Below, piece by piece: positions 23,701 to 34,657 of a DNA stretch of 64,000 nucleotides. Under the pieces are notes generated by a model. That model did no database searches. It worked only from the letters and a program-made list of their open reading frames with translations, and had not been told where the DNA came from. Source of the stretch: Quillaja saponaria (lineage: Eukaryota > Streptophyta > Magnoliopsida > Fabales > Quillajaceae); assembly GCA_029379385.1 (NCBI GenBank), contig CM055613.1, positions 10,744,001-10,808,000 of the forward strand, given 5' to 3'. The position numbers and the translations under genes are program-made. How positions within the stretch are numbered: position 1 is the stretch's first letter; each line of letters starts with the position of its first letter.

Positions 23701-25664
23701 TATCTTGTTGATTGCCAGGATGGATCAAATCAGTCTCTTACAAATTCTTCTCATACAGTTGCCGACAGAAGAAATAATTCTAGCATTATTCTCCATTCTG
23801 CCAATACTGATGGAAGTATGGGGACTGGTGAGGACTCTGATGATTCTAGTGGTGAACAAAATGATCCCAGTTCTGTAGTATTGGATTGTAGCCTCTGTGG
23901 TGCCACTGTTGGATTGTGGTCTTTTTCAACAATTCCTCGGCCTGCTGAGTTTTTCAGATTAATTGGATATACAGAAGTCAGTGGTGAAAATGGTTCTGGA
24001 GCCCGTGACTCGGGCAATGAAAATAATCTTGGTAGAAGGGAAGGTGTTATAGATGTTCCCTCACATGTTGCAACAACATCAAAAGGGGGGTTTTCAAATT
24101 TAAATTTGACCATTGCAGGGGGTCCTCCACCTACAAAACAGAACTTTAGAGCAACAATTTCTTTGCCTGTTATTGGTCAGAACTTAAGGTCTCGGATTTC
24201 TCATGATTCTGATTTTGAAGATCATGCTCATGATAACAGAGAAGATGTGCTGTCCAATTCTTTTCAGGAGGGGAGAGACTACAATGGAAATGCTACTGCT
24301 GGACAAATTGTCCCCAACTTGTCTAAAAAAAGGAAAATTTGTGGACATGGAACTTTTTGTCATGCTAGGGTTGCAGATTCAGGTGCAGATAACCTTGCAG
24401 AGAGCACTCAGAATGTATTACAAGCATCCATTCAAAATGATAAGCCTCTTACAAATGCAGAAGTTGATGTAATGAACAATTTAGTGGCAAAAGATCCTAG
24501 TAGCTCTCAGGTCAATAATTCTTTGATTGCGACAACTGATGCAGATAGTAACTGTGGAAATGACTCACTTCTGATGGTTGCATCTGGTAATAGCTGTTTG
24601 CAACAGAACTTTGATAGGGACGTAGTGTGCTTCAATGAACCTTCTTCACTTGGCCATAAAGAGTCTTTAGAAGTTGTTAGCTATATCTCAGGTAAGAAAA
24701 ATATTAGCTCCTTAGAATTTGACACTTGACAATCAGTACTAAATGAATTTGGAGTTCTGTCTTTATGCACCTTTTGTCTACCAACTTGTATGTTGTCAGT
24801 TTTTTTCCTGACGTGAAATGTTTCATTTCCCCCTCATATGCACTGATATCTTAAATTTTAGATGTACAGTTTGTTTTGGCAGCTTTGACTATTTGCTATG
24901 ATGATTCACTTCTCATTTTCACATTAGTAGTTAATTGCTCAAGAGCTTACGAAAATCATCTTCCTTTCACCTTCCAGGAAGGGATTTAATACAACCACTG
25001 TTAGATAAGGGAATGGAGTTTGATCCAATCAGGCAGCACAGACACTTCTGCCCCTGGATTGCATCGATGGGTAATGGGGAGCCTGGATCGCAACAAACAT
25101 TATCTGCATTATTTCATCAGAAAGAAAGTGAACATTCACTTAAGAAATCTCCCTTGTCTACCTCCATTATTAAGGTACTTTTTGTGAACTGTACTTTTAC
25201 TATATATTTGGGTTGTTGACTATTCTATGATACTAACAAATAAAATGTTGGATAGAAAAACATCTGCGATAGGATACTGGTGTTCTCCATACCTATTATT
25301 TTTTGCATCTTTCTGCAACTAATTCTTTGGTAACCCTGTTCTCAATACTGAACTAGAAACCACAATCTTAACATGTGGGTTGAAACACCTGGCAAGAATG
25401 CTGGGATTGATAAGTTTGGTCCATATATATTATCCTGTGTATAAAATATGGGATTTGTATGCCTATGTCGCTGGGATTAGCCACTTCAAGGTTATGTTTG
25501 CAGTGGGAAAGTCAGCATGTGGAATTGTTCTATGAAAAGGGTATTAATTTTTATCATTAATGCAGGTGGATGACCCAATTGGTTCGGTTAGAAAGCTTTT
25601 CGAGTCTCCATCTACAAAAAGAATGAAGAGGACTCGTCAATCAAGCCAAAGCACTGAGAACTAG
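20702..25664 (+). CDS. MEM1: C3HC zinc-finger / IAP-like nuclear protein (MEM1/NIPA-like)
   Basis: Seven exons: 20702-20784, 21388-21610, 22836-22959, 23072-23412, 23653-24691, 24978-25174 and 25566-25664. They encode 701 residues. The first zinc module (C3HC, BIR-like) has C124-x2-C127 and H159-x3-C163 (GHKLLCPW). The second, Rsm1-like module has C336-x2-C339 (DCSLCGA) and H624-x3-C628 (HRHFCPW), split by a Ser/Asp/Asn-rich, probably disordered insert of about 285 residues. A KKRSR stretch near 38-42 and KRMKR at the C-terminus could be nuclear signals. The family includes human ZC3HC1/NIPA (nuclear-basket protein) and Arabidopsis MEM1 and ILP1; MEM1 is linked to DNA demethylation and repair. 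The N-terminus KRFLSIMDKLFHAPKS favours the MEM1 group by recall. Intron 3 uses a GC donor. A plant ILP1-type assignment is the alternative. Confidence 0.9.
22208..22272 (+). repeat. Two-copy ~33-bp tandem repeat in zinc-finger gene intron 2
   Basis: The unit TTCAATATGATGTGATACTT plus an A-rich tail occurs at 22208 and again at 22241, nearly identical, with the start of a third diverged copy (TTCAATATGCTGAG) at about 22273. It is intronic and has no evident function. Confidence 0.8.
22960..23071 (+). other. Non-canonical GC-AG intron
   Basis: The intron between exons 3 and 4 of the zinc-finger gene must start at GC (CAAG|GCATGG) and end at TTCAG to keep the conserved reading frame from PASWAQQQ into VEKAALVFS. 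The nearest GT donor downstream (GTAAAT near 23007) would shift the frame. GC-AG introns are a known minor class in plants. Confidence 0.75.
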
Positions 25665-26036
25665 CTAGATGACCATGGCATAGTTAAGATGGGTTTCAAG
25701 ATGCGTATGCTGTAAAAAAATTTCTACGAGCATCGCTTCTCATGCTTTCCCATTTGAAGTTTGAACCCCTTTTTATGTTGTTGTATTAATAGTTCAGTGT
25801 CTTCGGTGCGCATATTCATCAGTATGCATCCCCTAAAAAAAAGAAAAAAACAAATGTGGGCACCTTGATAGTTACTCAAGTGAAGTACTTGCTTGAGAAT
25901 TGAGCTGTATCCTTATTTTCGGTAGAAATAACAAATTACAAGATTGGAAATTTGTTTTGACAGATGACAAGGAGTATTGTTGTATTTTACAACAACGATC
26001 TCTCTTCTAACAAAAATGAGAGACAAATGCTCAGTG
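25665..26036. other. Convergent 3' region between zinc-finger and cyclophilin genes
   Basis: These 372 bp separate two converging stop codons and should hold both 3' UTRs. No gene or repeat is seen. Confidence 0.7.
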
Positions 26037-27250
26037 TTACTTCATTAGGCCACAGTTTGTGACAATAACTCTTGAAAAAGGGCGGTTGAATCCTCTTTCT
26101 GCTACAACAGCCCTCTTATCACCTATTAGCTTTGCCACCCTACATAGCAAACAGAAGTGTATAATATCACTATCTGCTTATGAATGTTAGATTGTTAAAA
26201 AAATCATCACAAAAAATGATTGGCACCAAAATTATCCCTAAGCTTCATGATCTGTCCATATTCCAGATCCCTAAAGAGGATGAGCCTTGATAATCTTAAT
26301 TTCATGTCAAATGAAGAATGCAGTGTAACTTTTTAATAGTAAACATACTTGCAGCCTATAACTTACCTGAAATAAGGAGAACTGGTATTCTCTTGCACAG
26401 TCTTAACTTCACCAATCCTCTTGACAACCTCCATTCCTCCCACTACTTTTCCAACAACTAAAGCTGACGCATCCAATTCCGGTGAATCCTTCGTGGTAAT
26501 CACAAACTCTGTTCCATTTGGGTCTGTTCCCACCTCTTCTTGATCAATTTCAAGCTTCCCTTTCCTAGCAACCAGCTTCAACTTCGGAGGCGGTTTTGAT
26601 GGATCTCTCACAACGATGCTCACACTTCCTTCCAAGTTCTTAGTTCCTGCACACTCCTCATAGCTTCTCTCCCATTCCTCAATGAGACTTTCAGTAGCCA
26701 AATTACCTCCTGTTTCTTTTGCAAGTTCAGCATCCACACCATAGGATCTAACCCCTCCATGTTGGACATAATTTGGCATGATTTTGATGAACTCTTTTCT
26801 TCTATAGCTAATACCAGCAGCTCCACTAACAAGGTTGCTAAATCTAGCTGCTCCAGTTGGGACATCATTTCCATATAGCCCAATGGTAATGCGACCAACA
26901 GGTTCTCCATCAATGGATATATCAAGAAATGCTTGTTTGGTGGGTATTCTTTCATTGCAGCCAGGAGTGAGAGTAGAATTCTCTTCCTGCTGACCATTTG
27001 CACTTGTATTTGTTAGATTCTCTTCTGCTCGTGCCTTGGACAAGTTGGGTGGCTCAAGTGCTTGAGAGCCTATAACAAGCAGCAAGCAAGAGTTGCTGCA
27101 TATTGTGAGCTCACGTCGTGATAACTTGGAGTGGTGATTAATGATGGGAAGAGATGGGGAGGTGGGTCTGCATTGAATTTGTGAAGGAGTTGGTGTTGGA
27201 GGATGAAATGATTGAGGGGAAGATGGAAGTACTTTTGGGTTTTGTAGCAT
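26037..27250 (-). CDS. CYP26-2: Thylakoid-lumen cyclophilin-type peptidyl-prolyl isomerase (CYP26-2-like)
   Basis: Two exons, 27250-26367 and 26139-26037, encode 328 residues. ATG 27250 is chosen because the longer frame only adds a TTG-started leader. Residues 1-44 are Ser/Pro/Thr-rich like a chloroplast transit peptide. A second targeting segment follows: twin Arg 45-46 (SRRELT), hydrophobic CLLLVIG, and ARA at 73-75 as a likely lumenal cleavage site. This suggests Tat-type import into the thylakoid lumen. The cyclophilin fold spans about 95-325 (FLDISIDGEPVGRITIGLYG, then FVITTKDSPELDASALVVGKVVGGMEVV). Canonical active-site residues are poorly kept: the usual FHRV...GFxxQGGD block reads YRRKEFIKIMPNYVQHGG, so isomerase activity is doubtful. 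The CYP26-2 name is by recall of the plant family; a CYP28-type protein is the alternative. Confidence 0.88.
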
Positions 27251-28157
27251 TTCTCTATTCTGGGTTTGCGTTTTACAATGCTTCAATACTGTTGTGGACC
27301 TTAGAGTCTACCAGAAACGATTTTTTTTTTCTCCTTTCTAAGAGAAAAAAGAAAAATGATTTTGTGGATAAGAAAGATGCAAAGCCAATCCAAATGATTA
27401 GAGTTGTAGTGTTTTTATGGCTGCCATTACACACCAGCAATCTGTAATGCCTTCTGTGGGTCCTTTTTTCAATTTGAGATCGAAACATATGACAAAACTT
27501 CAAAATTTTCAAGTGTTGGCTATCTGCTCTGTAGCCTTGCATCGTTCTTGTGCTCTTTTGCTTTTGGGTCTTTGATCCACTTACAACAATAAAACAAAGA
27601 GAAGAAATTAAAACTATTCGGTTGCCAAAAGTAATCGAACAACCATCACTGAACTTGTTTGTCATTTTGAGTGCTTTGCTATACAAGAAACGTTATGATC
27701 CAACAAAATCAAAACTGGCTTAAAATAATGAGGGTTACTCCTGCAAATCTATTTATGTTCATACAAATGTCACCGTTCTTACTAATTGGAAAACAAAAAA
27801 GAAAGAAAATGATAGAAAAAGTCACAAATCATCCAATAGAGCAACCTTCTCTGAAACTATTAAAGCAGAAGCTGCAAGGTACTGTTATTGAGTACAGTAA
27901 TTACAACCATGGCCGTTCAAGAATTTTGCTTCCATTTTCATATTACATCCATTACTCAATACAAGCGAAGAAGCTAACCATCACAACCATGTGAAAAGGT
28001 GAATAAATTTTCTACGGAAGAAAATTTGCAGACCACTCAGAAGCTGAATAAAACAGGTTCGCCGGCATCATGATCAAGTTTTAAAGCAAAATCAGAAAAT
28101 AATTACAGAATTGAAAATTGTTCCTTGTCAGTCAGACCTTTATTGCTCCCACTGACA
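27251..28157. other. Intergenic: cyclophilin promoter and mtSSB 3' end
   Basis: Both flanking genes are on the minus strand. The part near 27251 should hold the cyclophilin promoter and 5' UTR, and the part near 28157 the mtSSB 3' UTR. I see no gene in the roughly 900 bp. Confidence 0.6.
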
Positions 28158-31100
28158 CTAGTAATAGCCAACACTTCTCAGTTCACGTGGTGTTGACTGC
28201 TGATCATCACCGCCTTTACCCAAAAATACCACACGACCTGCAGGTCAATATAGGCACATATCATAAAACATAATGGTGAAACTCAAAACTCATTCCTAAA
28301 AGCAATCTTCCATCTTATGTTAAATGAATTGTGACTTGTAACTAGAAAAACAATAGACTTCCATCATTGGAACTATTTGGACAATGAGAAGAATATTATG
28401 CTAACACCCTCTCTTTTCATTGGAACCAACTCCCAGCGGAAAATACATTTCTAATGTTAATAGCCGCCACAAGTGAATGCAGATATTATATATCACCTAC
28501 GCAAAACAGTTGTTGAAACACGAGAAAAAAAATCTGTGAGCTTAATTCAAATTCATCATTTTTGTTTGCACCATAAAGTCTGGTCATCAGCTGATGTCAG
28601 TCATTACAATAAGATATTTCAAGATATTAGGACTTTCCAAAAGAATGGAGGTTCCTTAACTAATGCAGCATGCAGATCATGAAAGATAAAGGAGTGAAAT
28701 GCCATAAGGCTGAATAAGAAAAGAAGTAAAGAATGTTGCTTTAGCCTGCTTGCATCATAGGGCATCTTATTCTTACAAATGCATGACAAATGTAACCAAT
28801 AGTATCTCCAGTTTATTGCTGACACTACATAAGAAGGGCATGCATACAGGTAAAAACAAATATAATTTTTTTTATTTTTTATCATTCATGACTTCATGTA
28901 CAAATTCATAACTGAAGCTCAACAAAGAGACTTCTGGTACATGCACAATGGATTGACATTATCTAAAGAATGCTTTGTACAAATTCAATTATTTTTTATC
29001 ACTTTTTATAGTCTAATAAAATATTAAAAAGAAAAAAAGCTGTACCATTCTGACGAATTGCAACTTCTCTTATTCGACGAACAAGTCCTGTTATTGGATC
29101 AGAGAAGATCTTTGTTTCCAGATTCCCCTCCAAATATAAAAGTGAACTATAGTAAAATGGTAATAAACATTAGCATCAGCATAGAAACAATAGTAATAAG
29201 CAACTAAAAAATCCAAAGATAACAAAAAAGTCATTATTGAAGTGAAACTAGAAACAAAGAGATTATATTTTTAATAGAATAAGAACAAATCAAGAGCTGT
29301 GCCACAAGAAAAAATCATTAGAATCATGAAACTTCTCAACAATAAAGATGTGTAACAATACATTTCTTGAGAAAATATTCTCAATAGTGAGCACAATAGG
29401 CATTGGTGGCTCAATATACTCAATTCTGTTTTATCACTGATAGAACCAAACAAGCAGCAATCCAGTTCCTTCAACTGGTTCGCCCCATAAACATAGAGCA
29501 CTAACTACCCCCTTTTTGGTTTCATTTTGAAGATATGACCAGAATAATCCAGCATGCAAGTGCCTATGTGTTTAGATGAACTCGAAAGGGGAAGACATAT
29601 GAGATATTTTTTCAAACAATAAGGATCTTATGTAAATTTTAGCTTGTTTAAAACTGCAACCCAGTTAAAGTTTCAGTTTTCCATTTCATTTTGGCCAGCT
29701 CGGATCATTTTGGTCAAGCCTAGTATCTAGAGTAAATTATGAAAATTTAGTGGATGTGGTTGAATAAATTTAGAGTAAATGCATGAATAAGCAACAGTGT
29801 CAAGATCACTCTGAAAAATTTACTCTTCTCCATCTGGTATGTTCTCCCAACTTACTAAAAAGCTTACTCTTCTGCACCTGGTATGTTCTTCTAGCTTATT
29901 CACAGATTGCAACTTATACAGTAAAGAGCTTAAACCTATGCAGATGACAAGAGGACATCAATTTTTGTTTATAAGTAAAAAAGAGGACATCAATTGTGTA
30001 TCTATTGAAATCTCATTTCCATTACAGATAAAACATGAGTGTCAAACTAGCCACTTAGATAATTATCCGCTTCAGGGTATTATAGCAAGTTTGCAACAGA
30101 CATATCTGGCTTACTTTCAAACATTCTATTTCTATACCATTACAACATTATGCACTTTAAACTCAGTGTGTTCAACCATGTTCACAACATTGAATGAAGA
30201 TATTAAGTTGTTCAGCATTTGAGGCTATTCTTTATGGTAAGCAAAAGCTATCAACTAAACCATCCTCAATTCCTCCATAGTAACCTACTAGAATACTAGC
30301 GTATAAAATCCACAAAATAACTTATATTGCCTTAATCATAAATTCAAGCTCTAACACTCTTAACATCTCCAAAGATATTCAACTAAACCCAGTCATATTA
30401 AATTCTTATGTCAAGCTTAAGATTGAACATTTATAGATTCAACAGTCCCCTCCATGGTCGACAATGCCTGGTTGGCAATTGAATGTACATATATAGTTTT
30501 CAGAACAAACCACAGAGGGTTTTAACTTTAAATAAGCCCTTTGGAAATTAAGTTCATGCAACCAAATTACAATACTTTGTTTACTTAAAAGATTAAATTT
30601 TTTTACCACAATCTCAAAGTCCCCACCAAACTTTTGTATTAATTTGTATTTGTCCCAACCAAGCTTATCTCAAAGTTCCCACCAAGCTTCACTTCAAATA
30701 TGCCTAATGCTCAAAACAATACATATGGCTCAATGTGTTTATAGGGGAAAGGGCAAGTCGAAACCTTACCCAGGTACAACATGTTTCATGACCATACTAC
30801 CCAACCTCTCTGGATAAACTGAAATTCGATGCCACTGAATGGAGCACCGATTCGCATACTCCCTAGGGTCTTCATTATCCAAAGGCCTTCTATTGTTGCG
30901 AATCCCACCCGTCCCAACGGAGAACAAAGTCACCGTCTTTCCACTTTTCAGCCTCTTCTGCAATGGACTCTGTCCCACCTGCCCCACCACTATTGCCTAC
31001 ACATATGTGCACACAAAATAAAAAAAAATAAAAAAAAAAAAAACCCAACTAATAAAAATATCAAATTCAACCATTGTGAAGAAGAAATGGAGCAGACAAT

Positions 31101-31402
31101 TCCAAACTTGGTAACAGTGTGGTTGAACGCACCTTATAAATGCCCACATCCAGGCCATTCTCCAGCGGACGATCAAAGATTGCCCTTTGAGAAGATGGCT
31201 CGGATGAAGATTCAGAAGTTACTGAATCGGGAGCAGAGTCGATGTCCGGCTTGAGGACGAACTCATCGGGGTCAGAATCTTCCCGGGAAGATAGCTGGTC
31301 GGTGCTGAAGGGCATGGAGAGCTTATGATAAGAGAATCTAGGATTTGAAAGCACAGAGCGGCAGAGTCTTCTTGAGAGCATGGAAATGGAGCCTGCCGCC
31401 AT
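28158..31402 (-). CDS. MTSSB: Mitochondrial single-stranded DNA-binding protein
   Basis: Four exons, 31402-31133, 30996-30770, 29146-29046 and 28237-28158, join in frame to 225 residues. The start is the only ATG at the head of the frame (MAAGSISML); upstream codons in frame are non-ATG. The first 35 residues are Arg/Ser-rich with few acids, as in a mitochondrial presequence (MLSRRLCRSVL), followed by an acidic Ser-rich linker. The SSB-type OB fold covers about 88-205: VGIYKAIVVGQVGQSP, then CSIQWHRISVYPERLG, then LYLEGNLETK and REVAIR. This matches bacterial-type SSB strands. It coats single-stranded mitochondrial DNA during replication and repair and limits illegitimate recombination. The short C-terminus (RSVGYY) lacks the bacterial acidic tip. 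Intron 2 (29147-30769) is long and contains repeats. Confidence 0.95.
29820..29906 (+). repeat. Two-copy ~44-bp tandem repeat in mtSSB intron 2
   Basis: TTACTCTTCTCCATCTGGTA at 29820 recurs with two changes at 29864, followed by similar sequence (GTTCTCCCAACTTACT versus GTTCTTCTAGCTTATT). Intronic, with no evident function. Confidence 0.7.
30425..30500 (+). repeat. Dispersed repeat fragment in mtSSB intron 2
   Basis: GACAATGCCTGGTTGGCAAT near 30460 and its flanks resemble GACAATGCTTGGGTTAGCAA near 33031, with shared upstream CTCC-rich and downstream TTGAATG-ACA sequence. Both copies may derive from the same old mobile element; boundaries are unclear. Confidence 0.5.
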
Positions 31403-31506
31403 TTTTCTTCTCTGCAAGATTGTGAAAGAAAAATGGAAAAATTTTTTTTTTTTTTTCTCTCTTTGATTTTGTGGGTAAAGATTGAAATTCCAGTCTTTTG
31501 GGTCTT

Positions 31507-31514
31507 AAACCCTA
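31507..31514 (+). promoter_or_regulatory. Telo-box upstream of mtSSB
   Basis: AAACCCTA lies 105 bp before the mtSSB ATG, in the expected promoter or 5' UTR. A related AAACCCT follows at about 31524. Plant telo-boxes are associated with expression in dividing cells. Confidence 0.5.
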
Positions 31515-31860
31515 CCGGGCATTAAACCCTCACCCGAAATTTATTTATAAAAAAAATAAAATAATAATAATTAGAGTGGGTCCTGGCCCAACTTTTAATT
31601 CTGACAAGCCCGGACCAATTTCCGTTCTTCTCTAAACTGGGTTTGAAGGTTTCAATTCAATTTTATTTTTTTTGTTCTGAATTTTGGTTTGGTGGCCAAT
31701 TTGATGCTTTTCTTTCTTTCCAAATAACTACCCTACCCTCAATGAGAGGGAAAAATCATAGACAAAGACAATAAGCAAATTCCACTGTCAAATAAAAATA
31801 ATGTGATTACAATATCAATCTCACTAAATTCTAAAGCAAACCTAAATTTTAATTACACTC

Positions 31861-31932
31861 AAAATCTCACACAATACTGTTATTATCTCAAAATCTCACA
31901 CAATACTGTTATTATCTCACACAATACTGTTG
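31861..31932 (+). repeat. 29-bp tandem repeat, about 2.5 copies
   Basis: Two identical 29-bp units, each starting AAAATCTCACACAATACTGT, lie at 31861-31889 and 31890-31918. A partial third unit (ACACAATACTGTTG) follows. Their identity suggests recent expansion. Confidence 0.9.
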
Positions 31933-32989
31933 ATTGCACAAAATTGCATAACGTGTCAATAAACTATTTCAAGATAATCAATCAAAGATTATGAATAGTC
32001 TTGTACAATTATATGTTCAAAACTCTAATACAAAATACTAACATTTCGTTATTATAGTAGTAAGTATAAGAATATCCTTATATATTAAATTTATGCCAAG
32101 TGTTGTAGATGGAAGTGAAAGAATAAAAAAATGATGGAGAATCCATCATTATACTACTTCTAGAACAATGTAAATAAATTGTAAGAACAGTAAAACTATA
32201 TTTCTAAGATAAAGATAAAGATAATTACATTGTTGATTGATCAAGAATCTTTACAAATGAGCCATCTTGAGATTTAAATATAATTAAAAATATATATAAT
32301 GTAATTTCTAAATTATCCTCTTGCAATCATATTTTACTCTCTATAAATTTCTCTTAGCAAAAAAAAAAAAAAAAAAAAAAAAATTTCCTATAACTTTCCA
32401 CCTTTTATGCAATACTTTTTTGACAAATATTCCAAATTACTTATATTTATTATTCAATAATACTAATATTTTAGTTTAATGTTACTTATAACTAATTTAT
32501 TTGCATTTGTATTATTTAATATGATATGAAGGGTATTTTTGTCATTTGACTAAAATAAATTTATTTATTATTATATTTAAATACAAATTTTTTATTTTAT
32601 TATTTAATGTAGCATGGAGGGTATTTTTGTTATTTGACTAATAAATATATTTATTATTTAGTTTATTTATTTACTTTATATTATCATTATTTAATTTATC
32701 TACAACTTTTTCTCCTTTTTTTTTTTTTTTTTTCATTTGAATGAACTAACTAATTTCATAAAATAAGAATGATGAATTACAACCCATAAATGGGTTTAAA
32801 GATTCCTATTTTTATGAAATAGAATAACTAGAATGAAATGAATATTCCAAACTAAATACATACCAAACAAAAAAATAATTATTCCATTTATATCATTTCT
32901 ATGTACCATATTAATCCTAATATATTAATTAAGAAATCTTAAAGAAAAGCAATCACATGAAATTCATTAAGTGAGGTTTAATATTAAAC

Positions 32990-33175
32990 CTTCAATATTG
33001 ATCAACATTCTCCTCCTGGAGTCCTTGTTAGACAATGCTTGGGTTAGCAATTTGAATGCACACTTTTTAGTTGTCTAAGAGGTGGTAAAATGTGTCGTTT
33101 GATAGTTTAAATTTTTAGGTGGATGGTTATTTGATATGTATCAGAGCCCCAGTGATCAATAATGATGTAGATTAA
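32990..33175 (+). mobile_element. Possible LTR-retrotransposon relic
   Basis: A stretch related to the mtSSB-intron fragment (30425-30500) is followed near 33137 by GTATCAGAGCCCC. That resembles the TGGTATCAGAGC primer-binding site complementary to initiator-Met tRNA in plant LTR elements. No second LTR or coding remnant is visible, so only a relic is suggested. Confidence 0.3.
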
Positions 33176-33331
33176 AAAGTCTAATGAGTCTAGCCCTAAT
33201 AAATTACACCTAACTTTTTAAGAAAACTAATCTACGTAATATGTTTGGCGGCATTCCTGGCCTCCAAGAACGGCGTCTTGTGGATTCTCTCAAACTATGG
33301 CATGGGTCATATTGCCAAAATCACATTTTCA

Positions 33332-33460
33332 TTGGTGTGATCTACTAACTCATTACTGTGATGTTTAGAGTGATGTTTAATGTGCTCTAGTTACCTATAT
33401 GTATGGTGTTTATTGTCATCTACCTGCACCATAACTATGATGGACAGTAGATCACACCAA
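33332..33460. mobile_element. 129-bp element with perfect 15-bp inverted ends
   Basis: TTGGTGTGATCTACT at 33332-33346 is exactly the reverse complement of 33446-33460. A partial related sequence (GGTGTGATCTACTTAACT) occurs near 34417. This looks like a short foldback/MITE-type element; no clear target-site duplication was seen. Confidence 0.55.
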
Positions 33461-34657
33461 AGGCACCACTACTTGCCAACCTAGTATAACTAACAAATAA
33501 AGCTAGAATCAATATTGCTCTTTACTTTCACCATCAATTTCACAATCGCTTAATCTTTTAAAACTCTGATGCAAGCTTAGAAATCACCACTTCTTATCTT
33601 TTCAAAACTCCTCTACAATAAGATATCCGTTCAATAAAGTGCAAAATGAAAGCTATGTAATTCTCAACTCAGTTACTCAGTGTTTTTGCTTTCTGGGTTT
33701 TAGTATTATGTTCCTTCTCATTATAATGTGCACAACAATATGTACTTTGTTGAATGGAGTTTCTTATATAGCACTTCTAACAGAGTATTTTTGCCCAAGT
33801 AAACCCCTAGCTAGGCAGCATTCTTTTCTCCTTATTCCATTGCAAAACAGAAATCAAATTAAAACAGTCTGACAAGGTTACCAAAAACAAGTTGATCATC
33901 CTGAATTGAGAACTTACAAACATCTGCAGTCATATTCGCTTCCATATAGCATCCGGATATGCTGTCCTGGATTAGAACTTGAAGATTCAGTACATTAATA
34001 TCAAAGAATCAATTCTAATATTAATAAATTTCCATCCTCTTCGGATTATAAAAGTAAACCTTTCTGCATTTCCCTTAGTTTTTCAGTGAATACCAATAAT
34101 ACTTCCCTAAAATTCATGAAGAAATACAACTGCAACCTAGATTACCTTTAATTTGGACAGAACACAAGCTCGATTTTTATATATTCATTTGAGAAAAAGC
34201 ATTATGTATTAACAACATTACATAAAAGGATTGGTTTGAATAATTGCAAAGAGCAATAGCACTGCAAAACAGTAAAAGTGATACGTAAAAGAGAAAAAGA
34301 AATACAACAGTAAACAGTTTGAGTAGTCTGAAACCAAGAACAAATATTGTTTTAATGTTTAAACATGTACATGCATGTTGTGGTCTCCTTACCACCTTAA
34401 CTTATTCTTGTAAGTGTGGTGTGATCTACTTAACTGTTGCCATAACTTATTCAGTTATTCTCACAAGTATGGTGCTTAATTAGTGTGATATATAAATATA
34501 TCTACACTAATTAATACTTATATAATAATTAAGACGATTACACACAGAAAAGGCACCAATTCTCCTCTCCATATTTTCTATTACTTTCCAGAATCGCCAG
34601 TTCACCACCTCTCATCCATTCAAAAAAACTCCCTTACTGTTGGAAAAGCATTGCGTA

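Larger units (their letters stand above)
31403..34657. other. Intergenic DNA with repeats upstream of mtSSB and aspartic protease
   Basis: The flanking genes diverge. The first 150 bp hold the mtSSB promoter with a telo-box. The rest is AT-rich and includes a 29-bp tandem repeat (31861-31932), an A-run at 32359-32382, a possible LTR-like relic (32.99-33.17 kb) and a 129-bp inverted-repeat element (33332-33460). A TATA-like TATATAAATA at 34490-34499 may serve the protease. No gene is supported. Confidence 0.6.

Noticed and set aside
23751..24113. 120-residue minus-strand frame
   Set aside because: Antisense shadow of the long zinc-finger exon 5.
27273..27686. 137-residue minus-strand frame upstream of the cyclophilin
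   Set aside because: Low-complexity content and no family resemblance; lies in the promoter/UTR region.
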